Shown one piece after another: positions 1 to 8,698 of a DNA stretch of 18,189 nt (the first letter of the stretch is position 1; each line of letters begins with the position of its first letter). The notes beneath the pieces were generated by a model. That model was not told the DNA's origin, searched no databases, and saw only the letters and a list, made by a program, of their open reading frames with translations. Position numbers and translations under genes: made by a program. Origin of the DNA: CAWEHT01 sp963808455 (GTDB lineage: Bacteria; Chloroflexota; Anaerolineae; CG2-30-64-16); assembly GCA_963808455.1 (NCBI GenBank), contig CAWEHT010000355.1, forward strand, positions 1 to 18,189. The letters are read 5' to 3'.

Positions 1-17
1 ACCGACTTCGAAAGTTG

Positions 18-46
18 TTGACTTCCGCGGTGAGGTGTGGTATAAA
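18..46 (+). promoter_or_regulatory. Sigma70-type promoter for the TraR/DksA gene
   Basis: A -35 element TTGACT (18-23) and a -10 element TATAAA (41-46) are separated by exactly 17 bases. Transcription would start near 53, giving a leader of about 47 nt before the ATG at 100. Both hexamers are one base from consensus and the spacing is optimal. Confidence 0.75.
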
Positions 47-99
47 GGGCCAGTTTTTTGGCGGCAATACACGACGCAGTGGCGCGGGGAGGGACAAAT

Positions 100-489
100 A
101 TGGTAACGCGAAAAAGAGCTGTTGACTCGTGAACGCCAGCGTCTCGTCGATGAGCAAGAACGCATCCGGGTTGCTATCGTGGGGCTGCGCGAGGCGCTCA
201 AAGGTGAGGTAGACGTTGACATTGACGAAGGGGACCCTGACCTGATCGAACGGGAGAAGAATGTTGCGCTTCTCTCGTCGCTCGAAGAAGAAGCTGGAGG
301 GGGTTCAGGCGGCCCTGCGTGCCGTCAACAAGGGAAAATACGGCGTTTGTGAACGGTGCGGCAAAGAGATCGACCCGGAGCGGTTGGAAGATCCGGCCGG
401 ACGCGACGCTCTGCGTCTCTTGTCAGGTAGAAGTAGAAAAGCTGATCCGGCGAGGGATAGTCCCTCGCAACCAGCAAGAATTGCCATGA
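100..489 (+). CDS. TraR/DksA-family C4 zinc-finger protein (apparent frameshifts)
   Basis: Small TraR/DksA-type protein: an N-terminal helical (coiled-coil) part followed by a C-terminal C4 zinc finger. The family binds the RNA polymerase secondary channel or has related regulatory roles; the specific role here is unknown. The ATG at 100 follows a strong ribosome site GGGAGGGA (86-93). The reading frame must be followed through three single-base slips: the A5 run at 111-115, the GAAGAAGAAG repeat at 284-293, and GATCCGGCCGG at 390-400. Each looks like one extra base. Corrected, the product is about 128 aa. It reads MVTRKELLTRERQRLV at the start, YGVCERCGKEIDPERLE at the first CxxC pair, ATLCVSCQVEVEKL at the second pair, and ends NQQELP before TGA at 487-489. 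The four cysteines and family length are restored only after correction, so sequence error is more likely than a decayed gene. Confidence 0.8.
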
Positions 490-566
490 CGGCGCGGCGG
501 CAGTTGAAGCCGTAACGAACGGTGGTGATGCCAGCCGAGTTAGGACGGTCCGCACGTGCCCGGTAG

Positions 567-596
567 GGCCAGGACGATGGCCTAACTTCTTTTTTT
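567..596 (+). terminator. Probable rho-independent terminator after the TraR/DksA gene
   Basis: The inverted repeat GGCCA (567-571) / TGGCC (578-582) with a 6-base loop is followed by a pyrimidine-rich stretch and a run of seven T (590-596). It lies between the zinc-finger gene and upp. The stem is short (5 bp), so termination may be partial or act as an attenuator for upp, which begins 28 bases further on. Confidence 0.5.
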
Positions 597-623
597 GGCG
601 CCGCTTTCGCAAGGGGGGAACAC

Positions 624-1256
624 ATGGGCTGTGGCAATCTGCATGTATCCTCGCATCCGCTCATCAAACACAAGCTATCGATCCTTCGCAATAGGGCTAC
701 AGAGCCCAAGAAATTTCGGGAATTGGTTCGTGAGATCTCCATCTTGCTCGCTTACGAAGCTACCGCCGACCTGGGGTTGGAGTCTGTGGCGGTGGAGACG
801 CCCATGGGGCAGGCCGTTTGCCAGCAGTTGACCGAGCAGATCGGCCTGGTGCCCGTGCTGCGGGCGGGACTGGGCATGGTGGAGGGGATCTGGGAGATGA
901 TGCCAGGAGCGGAAGTCTGGCATATCGGGCTGTTCCGCGACGAACGCACGCTCCGGCCGGTCGAGTACTACAATAAGCTGCCGGTGGCCCCCACTGTTCA
1001 GGTGTGCCTGGTCCTTGACCCTATGCTGGCAACCGGGGGCACGGCAGTGGCGACGGTCAACATCCTGAAGAAGTGGGGGGCTCAGCGCATCAAGTACCTC
1101 GGCATCATCGGCGCGCCCGAGGGCCTGGAACGCTTACAATCAGCCCATCCCGATGTGCCGGTCTATCTGGCGGCCCTGGATGAGCGCCTGAACGAGCACG
1201 GTTACATCATCCCGGGGCTCGGCGACGCCGGCGACCGCCAGTTCGGGACCGCCTGA
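624..1256 (+). CDS. upp: Uracil phosphoribosyltransferase
   Basis: Converts uracil and PRPP to UMP in cytoplasmic pyrimidine salvage. The 210-aa product has the normal length and end-to-end family features. These are the N-terminal HPLIKHKLSILRN segment (residues 11-23), the PRPP-binding loop LDPMLATGGTA (about 131-141) and the C-terminal uracil-binding segment PGLGDAGDRQFGT (about 197-209). The ATG at 624 is preceded by a purine-rich ribosome site (AAGGGGGGAA). The gene is intact and leads a unit with the dCMP deaminase 24 bases downstream and a GH1 glycosidase after it, so it is probably cotranscribed with them. No clear promoter of its own was seen; transcription may read through the weak terminator upstream. 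Confidence 0.96.
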   Translation: MGCGNLHVSSHPLIKHKLSILRNRATEPKKFRELVREISILLAYEATADLGLESVAVETPMGQAVCQQLTEQIGLVPVLRAGLGMVEGIWEMMPGAEVWHIGLFRDERTLRPVEYYNKLPVAPTVQVCLVLDPMLATGGTAVATVNILKKWGAQRIKYLGIIGAPEGLERLQSAHPDVPVYLAALDERLNEHGYIIPGLGDAGDRQFGTA

Positions 1257-1280
1257 AGGTGTGCTGAGGGAATCACTATC

Positions 1281-1763
1281 ATGGCAAGCCATGACCGTCC
1301 GTCGTGGGACGACTACTTCATGGGCATCACGGGCCAGGTCGCCAAGCGCAGCACCTGCGACCGCGCCCGGGTTGGCGCCCTCATTGTCAAGGACCGGCGT
1401 ATCCTCACCACCGGTTACAATGGAGCGCCGGCGGGGTTGCCCCATTGCGATGAGGTAGGCCATCTGATGGTCGGCGGCCACTGCGTGCGCACGTTGCATG
1501 CAGAACAAAACGCCATCATCCAGGCCGCTTTGCACGGCGTCAGCGTGTCGGGCGGCACGATGTACGTCACGCATCAGCCTTGCCTGACCTGCGCCAAGAT
1601 GATCATCAACGCCGGCATCGAGCGCGTAGTGTACGCAGGGGCCTATGCAGACGAAAATGCACTGACGTTCCTCCGCCAGGCCGGTGTGAAGCTTGATGCA
1701 GGGGACGAGCCGGGCGCATGCGGCACAGCGGAAGAGGGAGACGCGAGCCGTGACGCCCGATAG
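1281..1763 (+). CDS. dCMP deaminase family protein (ComEB-like)
   Basis: Zinc-dependent deaminase predicted to convert dCMP to dUMP for dTTP synthesis. The 160-aa protein shows the cytidine/deoxycytidylate deaminase signature: HAEQNAI (His73, Glu75) and PCLTCAK (Cys101, Cys104), the zinc ligands and proton-shuttle Glu. The segment CDRARVGALIVKDRRI near residues 26-41 and the GYNGAP motif (45-50) are typical of dCMP deaminases rather than free-base deaminases. It follows upp by 24 bases and its 3' end overlaps the preferred GH1 start at 1750 by 14 bases, indicating an operon and likely translational coupling. The C-terminal tail after about residue 140 is charged and not conserved. Substrate (dCMP rather than a related nucleotide) is inferred from family and context. 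Confidence 0.9.
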   Translation: MASHDRPSWDDYFMGITGQVAKRSTCDRARVGALIVKDRRILTTGYNGAPAGLPHCDEVGHLMVGGHCVRTLHAEQNAIIQAALHGVSVSGGTMYVTHQPCLTCAKMIINAGIERVVYAGAYADENALTFLRQAGVKLDAGDEPGACGTAEEGDASRDAR

Positions 1764-3108
1764 TCGATCGATCCTGAGGATGCCTCCGCGTTTCCGATGG
1801 GGCGTGGCAACCGCCGCTCATCAGAATGAGGGGGACAACACCAACAACCAGTGGGCGGCCTGGGAGCGCCAGGCCGGAAGGATCCGGAACGGCCAGCTTA
1901 GCGGCAAGGCCAATGGCTGGTGGGACCTGGCGGAGGCCGCCGCCGATTTCGATCGGGCGGCCGACCTGGGGCTGAACAGCCTGCGCCTGTCGGTGGAGTG
2001 GAGCCGCATCGAGCCCGAGGAAGGAGTGTTCAGCGCTGCGGCGCTGCGCCGGTACCAGGCGATGCTCGGCCTTTTGTGCGAGCGTGGCCTGGAGCCGATG
2101 GTAACCCTGCATCACTTTACGGACCCGCTGTGGCTGGCGCGGTTGGGCGGCTGGGAGAACCCGCGGGTGAGCGACTATTTCGGGCGTTTCGTGGCCCGAG
2201 TCGTGGACGCGCTGGGCGACCAGGCGCATATCTGGTGCACGATCAACGAGCCGGTTGTGTACGCCTATTCGGGATATCTGGAAGGTAGCTTCCCTCCAGG
2301 CGCCAAGAGCCTGCCCCGCGCCTCGCGCGTTTTGCGCCGTATGATGCTGGCCCACGGCCGTGCCTACCGCGTGATCCACGCTGCGCAGAACGATGCCATG
2401 GTTGGGATAGCCCATCACATGCAGGTCATGTTGCCGGCTCACCCCGGCTGGCTGCTCGACCGCTACGCCGCCAGGGTGGCAGATCATCTCGCCAACGGGA
2501 CAAGCCTCTCGGCCGTGCTGCTTGGCCGGCTGACGCCGCCGATCGGTTGGGGCGAGACCGTGCCGGAGTTGATCGACTCTGCCGACTACGTGGGCCTCAA
2601 CTATTACTCTACCGTGCGGGCGACGTTTGACCTGGCCCGCCCGGCGGAATTGTTCACGCGCCGCTTCCTCGACCCTCACGGAGAGTTGAGCGAGGTCACC
2701 GGTTCCGGCCAGCACTTCAGCGAGATCAATCCTCGGGGCCTGTATCTGGCCTTGAAGCGGCTGAGCGGCTACAAGAAGCCCATCTATATCACCGAGAATG
2801 GCCTGCCGGACCGCCTGGATGCTATCAGACCGCGTTTCATCGCCACCCACCTGGCAGAAGCGTGGCGCGCAATCCAGGAAGGAGCCGACGTGCGCGGGTA
2901 TTACCACTGGACGCTGGTAGACAACTTCGAATGGAGCGAGGGCTACAGCCTGAAATTCGGGCTGTTCGAGATGGACCCTGACAGGCGGGCGCGCACGGCA
3001 AGGACCAGCGCGGCCGTCTACGCACGCATCGCGCAAGCGAACGGGGTCCCGCGCCAGGTCATGGAGCGGGTGGCCGGCAGCTCCGTCCCTACGTACTTCT
3101 CGCAGTAA
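1750..3108 (+). CDS. Glycoside hydrolase family 1 beta-glycosidase
   Basis: Retaining beta-glycosidase of the GH1 (beta/alpha)8-barrel family; likely a cytoplasmic beta-glucosidase or beta-galactosidase, as no signal peptide is seen. The N-terminal hallmark FRWGVATAAHQNEG is present. The acid/base Glu is in TINEP (codon 2248-2250, residue 167) and the nucleophile Glu in ITENG (codon 2794-2796, residue 349). The C-terminal stretch YYHWTLVDNFEWSEGY binds sugar in the family. I prefer the GTG at 1750, which has the ribosome site GAGGGAG (1734-1740) at good spacing and gives 452 aa. An in-frame TTG at 1693 would add 19 residues and overlap the dCMP deaminase far more. The gene is intact. Its link to the pyrimidine-salvage genes is positional only; substrate cannot be told from sequence. 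Confidence 0.93.
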   Translation: MTPDSRSILRMPPRFRWGVATAAHQNEGDNTNNQWAAWERQAGRIRNGQLSGKANGWWDLAEAAADFDRAADLGLNSLRLSVEWSRIEPEEGVFSAAALRRYQAMLGLLCERGLEPMVTLHHFTDPLWLARLGGWENPRVSDYFGRFVARVVDALGDQAHIWCTINEPVVYAYSGYLEGSFPPGAKSLPRASRVLRRMMLAHGRAYRVIHAAQNDAMVGIAHHMQVMLPAHPGWLLDRYAARVADHLANGTSLSAVLLGRLTPPIGWGETVPELIDSADYVGLNYYSTVRATFDLARPAELFTRRFLDPHGELSEVTGSGQHFSEINPRGLYLALKRLSGYKKPIYITENGLPDRLDAIRPRFIATHLAEAWRAIQEGADVRGYYHWTLVDNFEWSEGYSLKFGLFEMDPDRRARTARTSAAVYARIAQANGVPRQVMERVAGSSVPTYFSQ

Positions 3109-3197
3109 GGTGACACGCGCGCGAGGCTCAGTGCTGCCTCAGCCTGAACTCCTCATTGCAGGGGCCGTATTGTCGTTGGTCCTGGCGAATAACAGGT

Positions 3198-3227
3198 GCC
3201 CGGCGCCCCCACCGGGACGCGCCGGGC
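3198..3227. terminator. Strong hairpin between convergent genes
   Basis: A perfect 8-bp inverted repeat, GCCCGGCG (3198-3205) and CGCCGGGC (3220-3227), with a 14-base loop lies between the convergent GH1 and S1-protein genes. There is no T-run on either side, so it is not a canonical intrinsic terminator. A bidirectional terminator-like or RNA-end-protecting role is an inference from position. Nothing else convincing was seen in 3109-3376. Confidence 0.5.
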
Positions 3228-3376
3228 TATCATGGTTCAGTGTCCTTACTGGGGTCGAAAAGACTGGGCAGTCGAACGAGACCGGTCAGGCTGGCTGGAC
3301 CAGGGCATAGACCAGGGAGCCTCTGTCAGTATTGTTTGGATCGGGCGGAGCGAAGACCGACGACGGTGCGAGCGCG

Positions 3377-4144
3377 CTAGCTCTTTTTGCGGTGGGCCAG
3401 GGTGCGCGCGATGATGTCTTCCTCGTCGTCTTCCTCAATTTCCCATGGCCGCACCTTCTTCTGGCGGTCGCGGCGCTTCTCGGAGCGCTCTCGGCGCGAT
3501 GCCTCACGGAACGCGGTTTCGAAGGGCGAGACAAAATCCTCCTCGGGGGCAAACTCCACCACGTTTTCCGCGAGTGCAACTGGCGCCTCGGCGGTCGGCA
3601 CTTGCTCGGCTGCGGGCAGCAGTTCCTTCATGCTGAGGTCGATGCGACCCCGGCGGCGATCAATCCCAACGACTTGGACCTGGATTTCGTCGCCCACCTT
3701 GACCACGTCTTCGGGCTTTTCTACGTAACCGCGGCCCATTTCCTTGACGTGCAACATGCCATCGCGCCCTACGTTGATATCCACGAAGGCGCCATAGCGC
3801 TCCAGGCGGGTGACTTTCCCTGAAACCACCATGCCTTCTTCCAGGTCACGCATGGTGAGGGTGCCGGGTGCGATCATGCTCAGGCTGATCCGATTCTTCT
3901 CGCGGTCCAGCTCTTTGATCCACACCGTGATGACGTCACCTTGCTTCACCAAATCAGTCGGCTTGGTGACACGGCCAGGGGACATCTCCGAAACGTGCAC
4001 GAGACCATCGCGGCCAACGCCGATATCGACGAAGGCGCCAAACTCTGTCACACGCTTGACAGTCCCCTCCACCTCCTGGCCAACGTGAATGGTTTTCACC
4101 ACTTTACGGGGTGGAACTGTTAAAGTGGGTTCTTCTTGCCGCAC
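3377..4144 (-). CDS. Two-S1-domain RNA-binding protein
   Basis: A 255-aa protein with two consecutive S1 (OB-fold) RNA-binding domains, about residues 18-90 and 101-173. Each carries the typical core (EFGAFVDIGVGRDGLVHVSEM and RYGAFVDINVGRDGMLHVKEM) and ends with an ISLSM/IDLSM strand. The C-terminal third is acidic, then highly charged with RRERSEKRRDRQKK and a DDEEDI patch, and is probably disordered. It resembles ribosomal protein S1 and polynucleotide phosphorylase S1 modules but lacks the PNPase catalytic part and has fewer repeats than full-length S1. A role in mRNA binding or translation is likely but not specific. Start is GTG at 4144-4142 with ribosome site AAGGAG (4155-4160) 10 bases upstream. 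It has its own near-perfect promoter at 4200-4227. Confidence 0.88.
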   Translation of the reverse strand: MRQEEPTLTVPPRKVVKTIHVGQEVEGTVKRVTEFGAFVDIGVGRDGLVHVSEMSPGRVTKPTDLVKQGDVITVWIKELDREKNRISLSMIAPGTLTMRDLEEGMVVSGKVTRLERYGAFVDINVGRDGMLHVKEMGRGYVEKPEDVVKVGDEIQVQVVGIDRRRGRIDLSMKELLPAAEQVPTAEAPVALAENVVEFAPEEDFVSPFETAFREASRRERSEKRRDRQKKVRPWEIEEDDEEDIIARTLAHRKKS

Positions 4145-4199
4145 GATCTTTTTGCTCCTTAAACGCTACCTGGACGGCCTCCCAGCCGTCATCTTTGCC

Positions 4200-4227
4200 A
4201 TTATACTTACAATGTAAGCCCTGTCAA
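4200..4227 (-). promoter_or_regulatory. Consensus sigma70 promoter of the S1-domain gene
   Basis: On the minus strand a perfect -35 TTGACA (4227-4222) and a perfect -10 TATAAT (4205-4200) are separated by 16 bases. The predicted start near 4193 gives a leader of about 50 nt to the GTG at 4144. It lies in the short gap between the end of acs (4245) and the S1 gene, so the S1 gene can be expressed independently of acs. Confidence 0.85.
4206..4218. promoter_or_regulatory. Palindromic candidate operator inside the S1 promoter spacer
   Basis: CTTACAATGTAAG is a perfect 6-1-6 inverted repeat lying exactly between the -35 and -10 hexamers of the S1-gene promoter. A dyad there would block polymerase if bound by a dimeric repressor. 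The TACA/TGTA half-sites recall BlaI/CopY-type operators, but the spacing differs and no regulator is identified. Confidence 0.5.
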
Positions 4228-4244
4228 AATGGGCCATCCGGCCC

Positions 4245-6162
<1,918 letters not shown>

Positions 6163-6234
6163 TGTACGCCTCCTCGTCGCCCCTGACGGCTGACCGCTGC
6201 CCTGCACCGGTGGACCGGACGGCCACAAACGCCT

Positions 6235-6263
6235 AATATATATAATACAATCAGGGTTGGCAA
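6235..6263 (-). promoter_or_regulatory. Sigma70-type promoter of acs
   Basis: On the minus strand TTGCCA (6263-6258) and TATATT (6240-6235) are 17 bases apart. This places transcription start near 6228, about 65 nt before the acs ATG. The AT-rich -10 region stands out from the GC-rich surroundings. Confidence 0.65.
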
Positions 6264-6268
6264 TGTAG

Positions 6269-6289
6269 CCTGCCCCTCAGTGCGGCAGG
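6269..6289 (-). terminator. Hairpin after the histidine phosphatase gene
   Basis: Inverted repeat CCTGCC (6269-6274) / GGCAGG (6284-6289) with a 9-base loop lies about 50 bases past the phosphatase stop and just upstream of the acs promoter. No T-run follows, so its function as a terminator is only suggested by position. Confidence 0.35.
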
Positions 6290-6337
6290 GTTACCGCAAC
6301 TGGGCCGGGCGGCAAGCATCCGCAGAGTTTTTCTCTT

Positions 6338-6978
6338 TCAGGGACGGCTTGCCGGCGGGGGGTCCTGGAGCGCGTCCAGGTGGCAAGTGTCGTTGAGGGA
6401 CGACAGGACGCAGCCGCGCTCGCCAGCCTCGAAGAGGTTGATGGCACACGGGTCCTGGCCCAGCCGCCACAATGCGTCGTCGCCCAGCTCTAAAATGTTG
6501 AGCAGGATGGCGCGGTTGGCGACCGTATGGCCAACCAGGACCACGGTCGCGCCGGCATGGCGGAGCGACAGGTCGGCGATGGCCGCGGACCGCGGGCGCG
6601 CATGTCCGCCAGCCGCTCGCCGCCCGGAAAATGGGCCAGGGAGGGGTGAGCGTACCAGGCATCGACGACGTCCGGCCAGCGGCTGCGCGCCTCAGCCGAC
6701 GTCAGGCCCTGGCATTGGCCGAAATCGATATCGAGCAGGCCAGCGTGCGGCTGCACCGCCAGGCCGGTCAGGGCGCCGATGGCTTCGGCGGTCTGCTGGG
6801 CGCGCTGCACGGGGCTGGCATAGATAGCACTGACGGCCCAACGGGCGGCGATGCGTACCGCTGTCAGGCGCGCTTGTTCGAGGCCTGTGGCGTTCAGCGG
6901 GATATCGGCACGGCCGCGGAACCGTTCGACGCGGTTCCATTCTGTCTGGCCATGGCGAACCAGGATGAAGTGTGTCAT
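6338..6978 (-). CDS. Histidine phosphatase family protein (apparent frameshift near 6581-6602)
   Basis: Member of the phosphoglycerate mutase-like histidine phosphatase superfamily. The ATG at 6978-6976 starts MTHFILVRHGQTEWN, which carries the phosphohistidine RHG motif; GRADIPLNATGLEQA and YASPVQRAQQTAEAI follow as in family members. The second catalytic His is in VLVGHTVANRAI, but that part lies in another frame. The break is in the GC-rich GCCGCGGACCGCGGGCGCG stretch at about 6583-6601, where one base appears to be missing. Corrected length is about 213 aa, shorter than classical 2,3-bisphosphoglycerate-dependent mutase (about 230-250) and more like GpmB/CobC-type phosphatases. It lies just downstream of enolase, so a glycolytic mutase role is possible but unproven. 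A strong hairpin separates the two genes. Confidence 0.82.
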
Positions 6979-7046
6979 CTGGAGTCCTCGATTGAAAGTT
7001 GGCGGGCGGAGCCTGGAGAGGGAGGATTGGGCACGTAGCGCAGGGG

Positions 7047-7078
7047 GCGGAGTACGGGAGGCGTCTCCCATACTCCGC
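7047..7078 (-). terminator. Strong hairpin directly after enolase
   Basis: GCGGAGTA (7047-7054) pairs with TACTCCGC (7071-7078); after one C/A mismatch, GGGAG (7056-7060) pairs with CTCCC (7065-7069) around a 4-base loop. It begins 9 bases after the enolase stop codon on the minus strand. There is no T-run, so it may be a weak terminator or attenuator, or protect the 3' end of the enolase message. Confidence 0.6.
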
Positions 7079-7086
7079 GCAGCCAC

Positions 7087-8374
7087 TTATTTCCGTGCGA
7101 AAGCCTGGCGGCCCGCGTAAACGGCGGAGCGGCCGAGTTCCTCTTCGATGCGCATGAGCTGATTGTACTTCTCCACGCGTTCAGCGCGGGCGGGGGCACC
7201 TGTCTTGAGCTGGCCCGTGCCCATGGCGACGGTGAAGTCGGCAATAAAGGTATCGCCCGTCTCACCGCTGCGATGGGAAACCATCGCCGTCCAGCCTGCC
7301 TTGCGCGCCAGTTCGATCGCGGCGATGGTCTCCGTAACCGTGCCGATCTGGTTGAGCTTGATCAGGACAGAGTTGGCCGCATTCTCGGCGATACCGCGGG
7401 CGATGCGCTCCACATTGGTCACGAAGATATCGTCGCCGACGAGCTGGATGCGTTTGCCGAGCCGCTCGTTGAGCAGTCTCCAGCCTTCCCAATCGTCCTC
7501 GGCGAGTCCATCTTCGATCGAGACGATCGGGTACTTGTCGATCCAGCCGGCGTACATATCCACCATTTCGGCAGCGGTAACACGGCGGTCCTCGCGGCGC
7601 AGGTAGTACCTGCCGTCCTCGTAGAAACCGCTGGCCGCCGGATCGAGCGCGATGCCGATCTGCTCGCCCGGCTTGTAGCCGGCTTTGGCGATTGCCTCGG
7701 TGATCACTTCGACGGCCGCGACGTTCGTCGGCAACACAGGAGCGAACCCGCCCTCGTCGCCGACGCCTGTGGAGAGGCCGCGGGACTTCAGCAGGCCCTT
7801 CAGCGCCTGGTACGTTTCCGAGCCCCAACGCAGGGCTTCACGGAAGTCCGGCGCGCCCACGGGCGCGATCATGAATTCCTGGAGATCGGCGCCCTGCCAG
7901 TTGGCATGCGCCCCGCCATTCAGGATATTCATCATGGGCACCGGCAACAGCCGTGCCGAGACACCGCCGAGGTAGCGGTAGAGGGGCAGATCGACCGCAT
8001 CCGCCGCAGCGCGCGCTGCCGCCATGCTGACGCCCAGGATGGCGTTCGCTCCCAGCTTGGATTTGTTGGGTGTCCCATCGAGGTCCAGCATGATCTGGTC
8101 GAGGCCGGGCTGATCCATCGCGTCCTCGCCCAGCAAAGCTTCGGAGATCGTTCCGTTGACGTTCTCGACGGCCTTGAGCACGCCTTTGCCACCATAGCGG
8201 CTCTTGTCACCATCGCGAAGCTCAATGGCTTCGTGCACGCCGGTGGAAGCGCCAGAGGGAACGGCGGCGCGGCCATAGGCGTCGCAGTCCAGCCAGACTT
8301 CGACCTCGATGGTGGGATTGCCCCGTGAGTCGAGGATCTCCACGCGCCAGGACCTGGCTGATGGTCGTTAACAT
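7087..8374 (-). CDS. eno: Enolase (apparent frameshift at 8340-8341)
   Basis: Glycolytic enolase, 2-phosphoglycerate to phosphoenolpyruvate, cytoplasmic. The ATG at 8374-8372 has an AAGGAGA ribosome site and opens MLTTISQVLAR. The frame then slips by one base at 8340-8341, continuing as EILDSRGNPTIEVEV, the universal enolase N terminus. With one base removed the product is about 428 aa, the usual length. Key segments are GASTGVHEA, GDEGGFAP, SIEDGLAEDDW, QLVGDDIFVTN, LIKLNQIGTVTE and SHRSGETGDTFIADF, covering the Mg-binding acidic residues and the catalytic Lys and His. A GTG at 8343 in the downstream frame could start a shorter protein, but it would lose the first strand and lacks a ribosome site. 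The single slip in an essential gene suggests sequence error. Confidence 0.95.
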
Positions 8375-8407
8375 GGCTTTGTCTCCTTCTTGGCATCTAT
8401 TTCACGT

Positions 8408-8439
8408 ATTCTAGCACGGGCAAGCGAGGCGAACCAAAC
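8408..8439 (-). promoter_or_regulatory. Possible extended -10 promoter for enolase
   Basis: On the minus strand TGCTAGAAT carries an extended -10 (TGn followed by TAGAAT, 8413-8408). A poor -35 match, TTGGTT, lies about 18 bases upstream. The site is about 34 bases from the enolase ATG, an appropriate distance. The -35 is weak, so this is tentative. Confidence 0.45.
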
Positions 8440-8461
8440 CGGAAAGCCCGCAAGCGAGGCG
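8420..8461. repeat. Pair of 12-bp direct repeats and a hairpin upstream of enolase
   Basis: GCAAGCGAGGCG occurs at 8420-8431 and again at 8450-8461. The second copy sits in a hairpin, GCCCGC (8446-8451) / GCGGGC (8459-8464). The first overlaps the candidate enolase promoter. Also, CCATGCAACAG is repeated at 8490-8500 and 8643-8653. These may be regulatory sites or chance duplication. No coding region was found in 8375-8698. Confidence 0.4.
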
Positions 8462-8571
8462 GGCCGGCGCCGCGCAGGGCCGGTCACCTCCATGCAACAG
8501 GCTGTAACGCAGAACTGTCGGGCGTGGGCGACCCGGAGCTGAACAGGAAAGTACACTGTCTATTAAGTGGC

Positions 8572-8669
8572 TCGCCAGGGCGGGCGATGCGTGCGCAAAC
8601 GCTCCGGGCTAAGGAGACTCACCGGCAGGTTTGCGCTAAACCCCATGCAACAGCGAACTTTGTCATGGG
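8572..8669 (+). other. Structured intergenic segment with three successive hairpins
   Basis: Three hairpins follow one another upstream of the CDF transporter. The first is TCGCC (8572-8576) with GGCGA (8583-8587). The second is a perfect 8-bp stem, GCGCAAAC (8593-8600) with GTTTGCGC (8629-8636). The third is CCCATG (8642-8647) with CATGGG (8664-8669). Inside the second stem, CCGG (8604-8607) can pair with CCGG (8622-8625) around a CTAAGG-containing loop. This could be a structured leader RNA or a set of operator-like dyads. It matches no riboswitch family well enough to name. Confidence 0.35.
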
Positions 8670-8689
8670 CTCGATCCGCGTCTGATACT
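8660..8689 (+). promoter_or_regulatory. Possible promoter of the CDF transporter gene
   Basis: TTGTCA (8660-8665) and GATACT (8684-8689) are 18 bases apart. Transcription would begin at about 8696-8699, right at the ATG at 8699, implying a leaderless message unless translation starts at the downstream TTG at 8738. Both hexamers are imperfect. Confidence 0.45.
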
Positions 8690-8698
8690 GTAGTCTGA

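Noticed and set aside
1606..3036. 476-codon minus-strand open frame
   Set aside because: Antisense shadow of the GH1 and dCMP deaminase genes; the composition is Arg/His/Gln-rich with no domain.
7273..8328. 351-codon plus-strand open frame
   Set aside because: Antisense shadow of enolase.
8572..8669. c-di-GMP-I riboswitch
   Set aside because: Only one arm is vaguely similar; the GNRA-capped first arm and closing stem cannot be found by eye.
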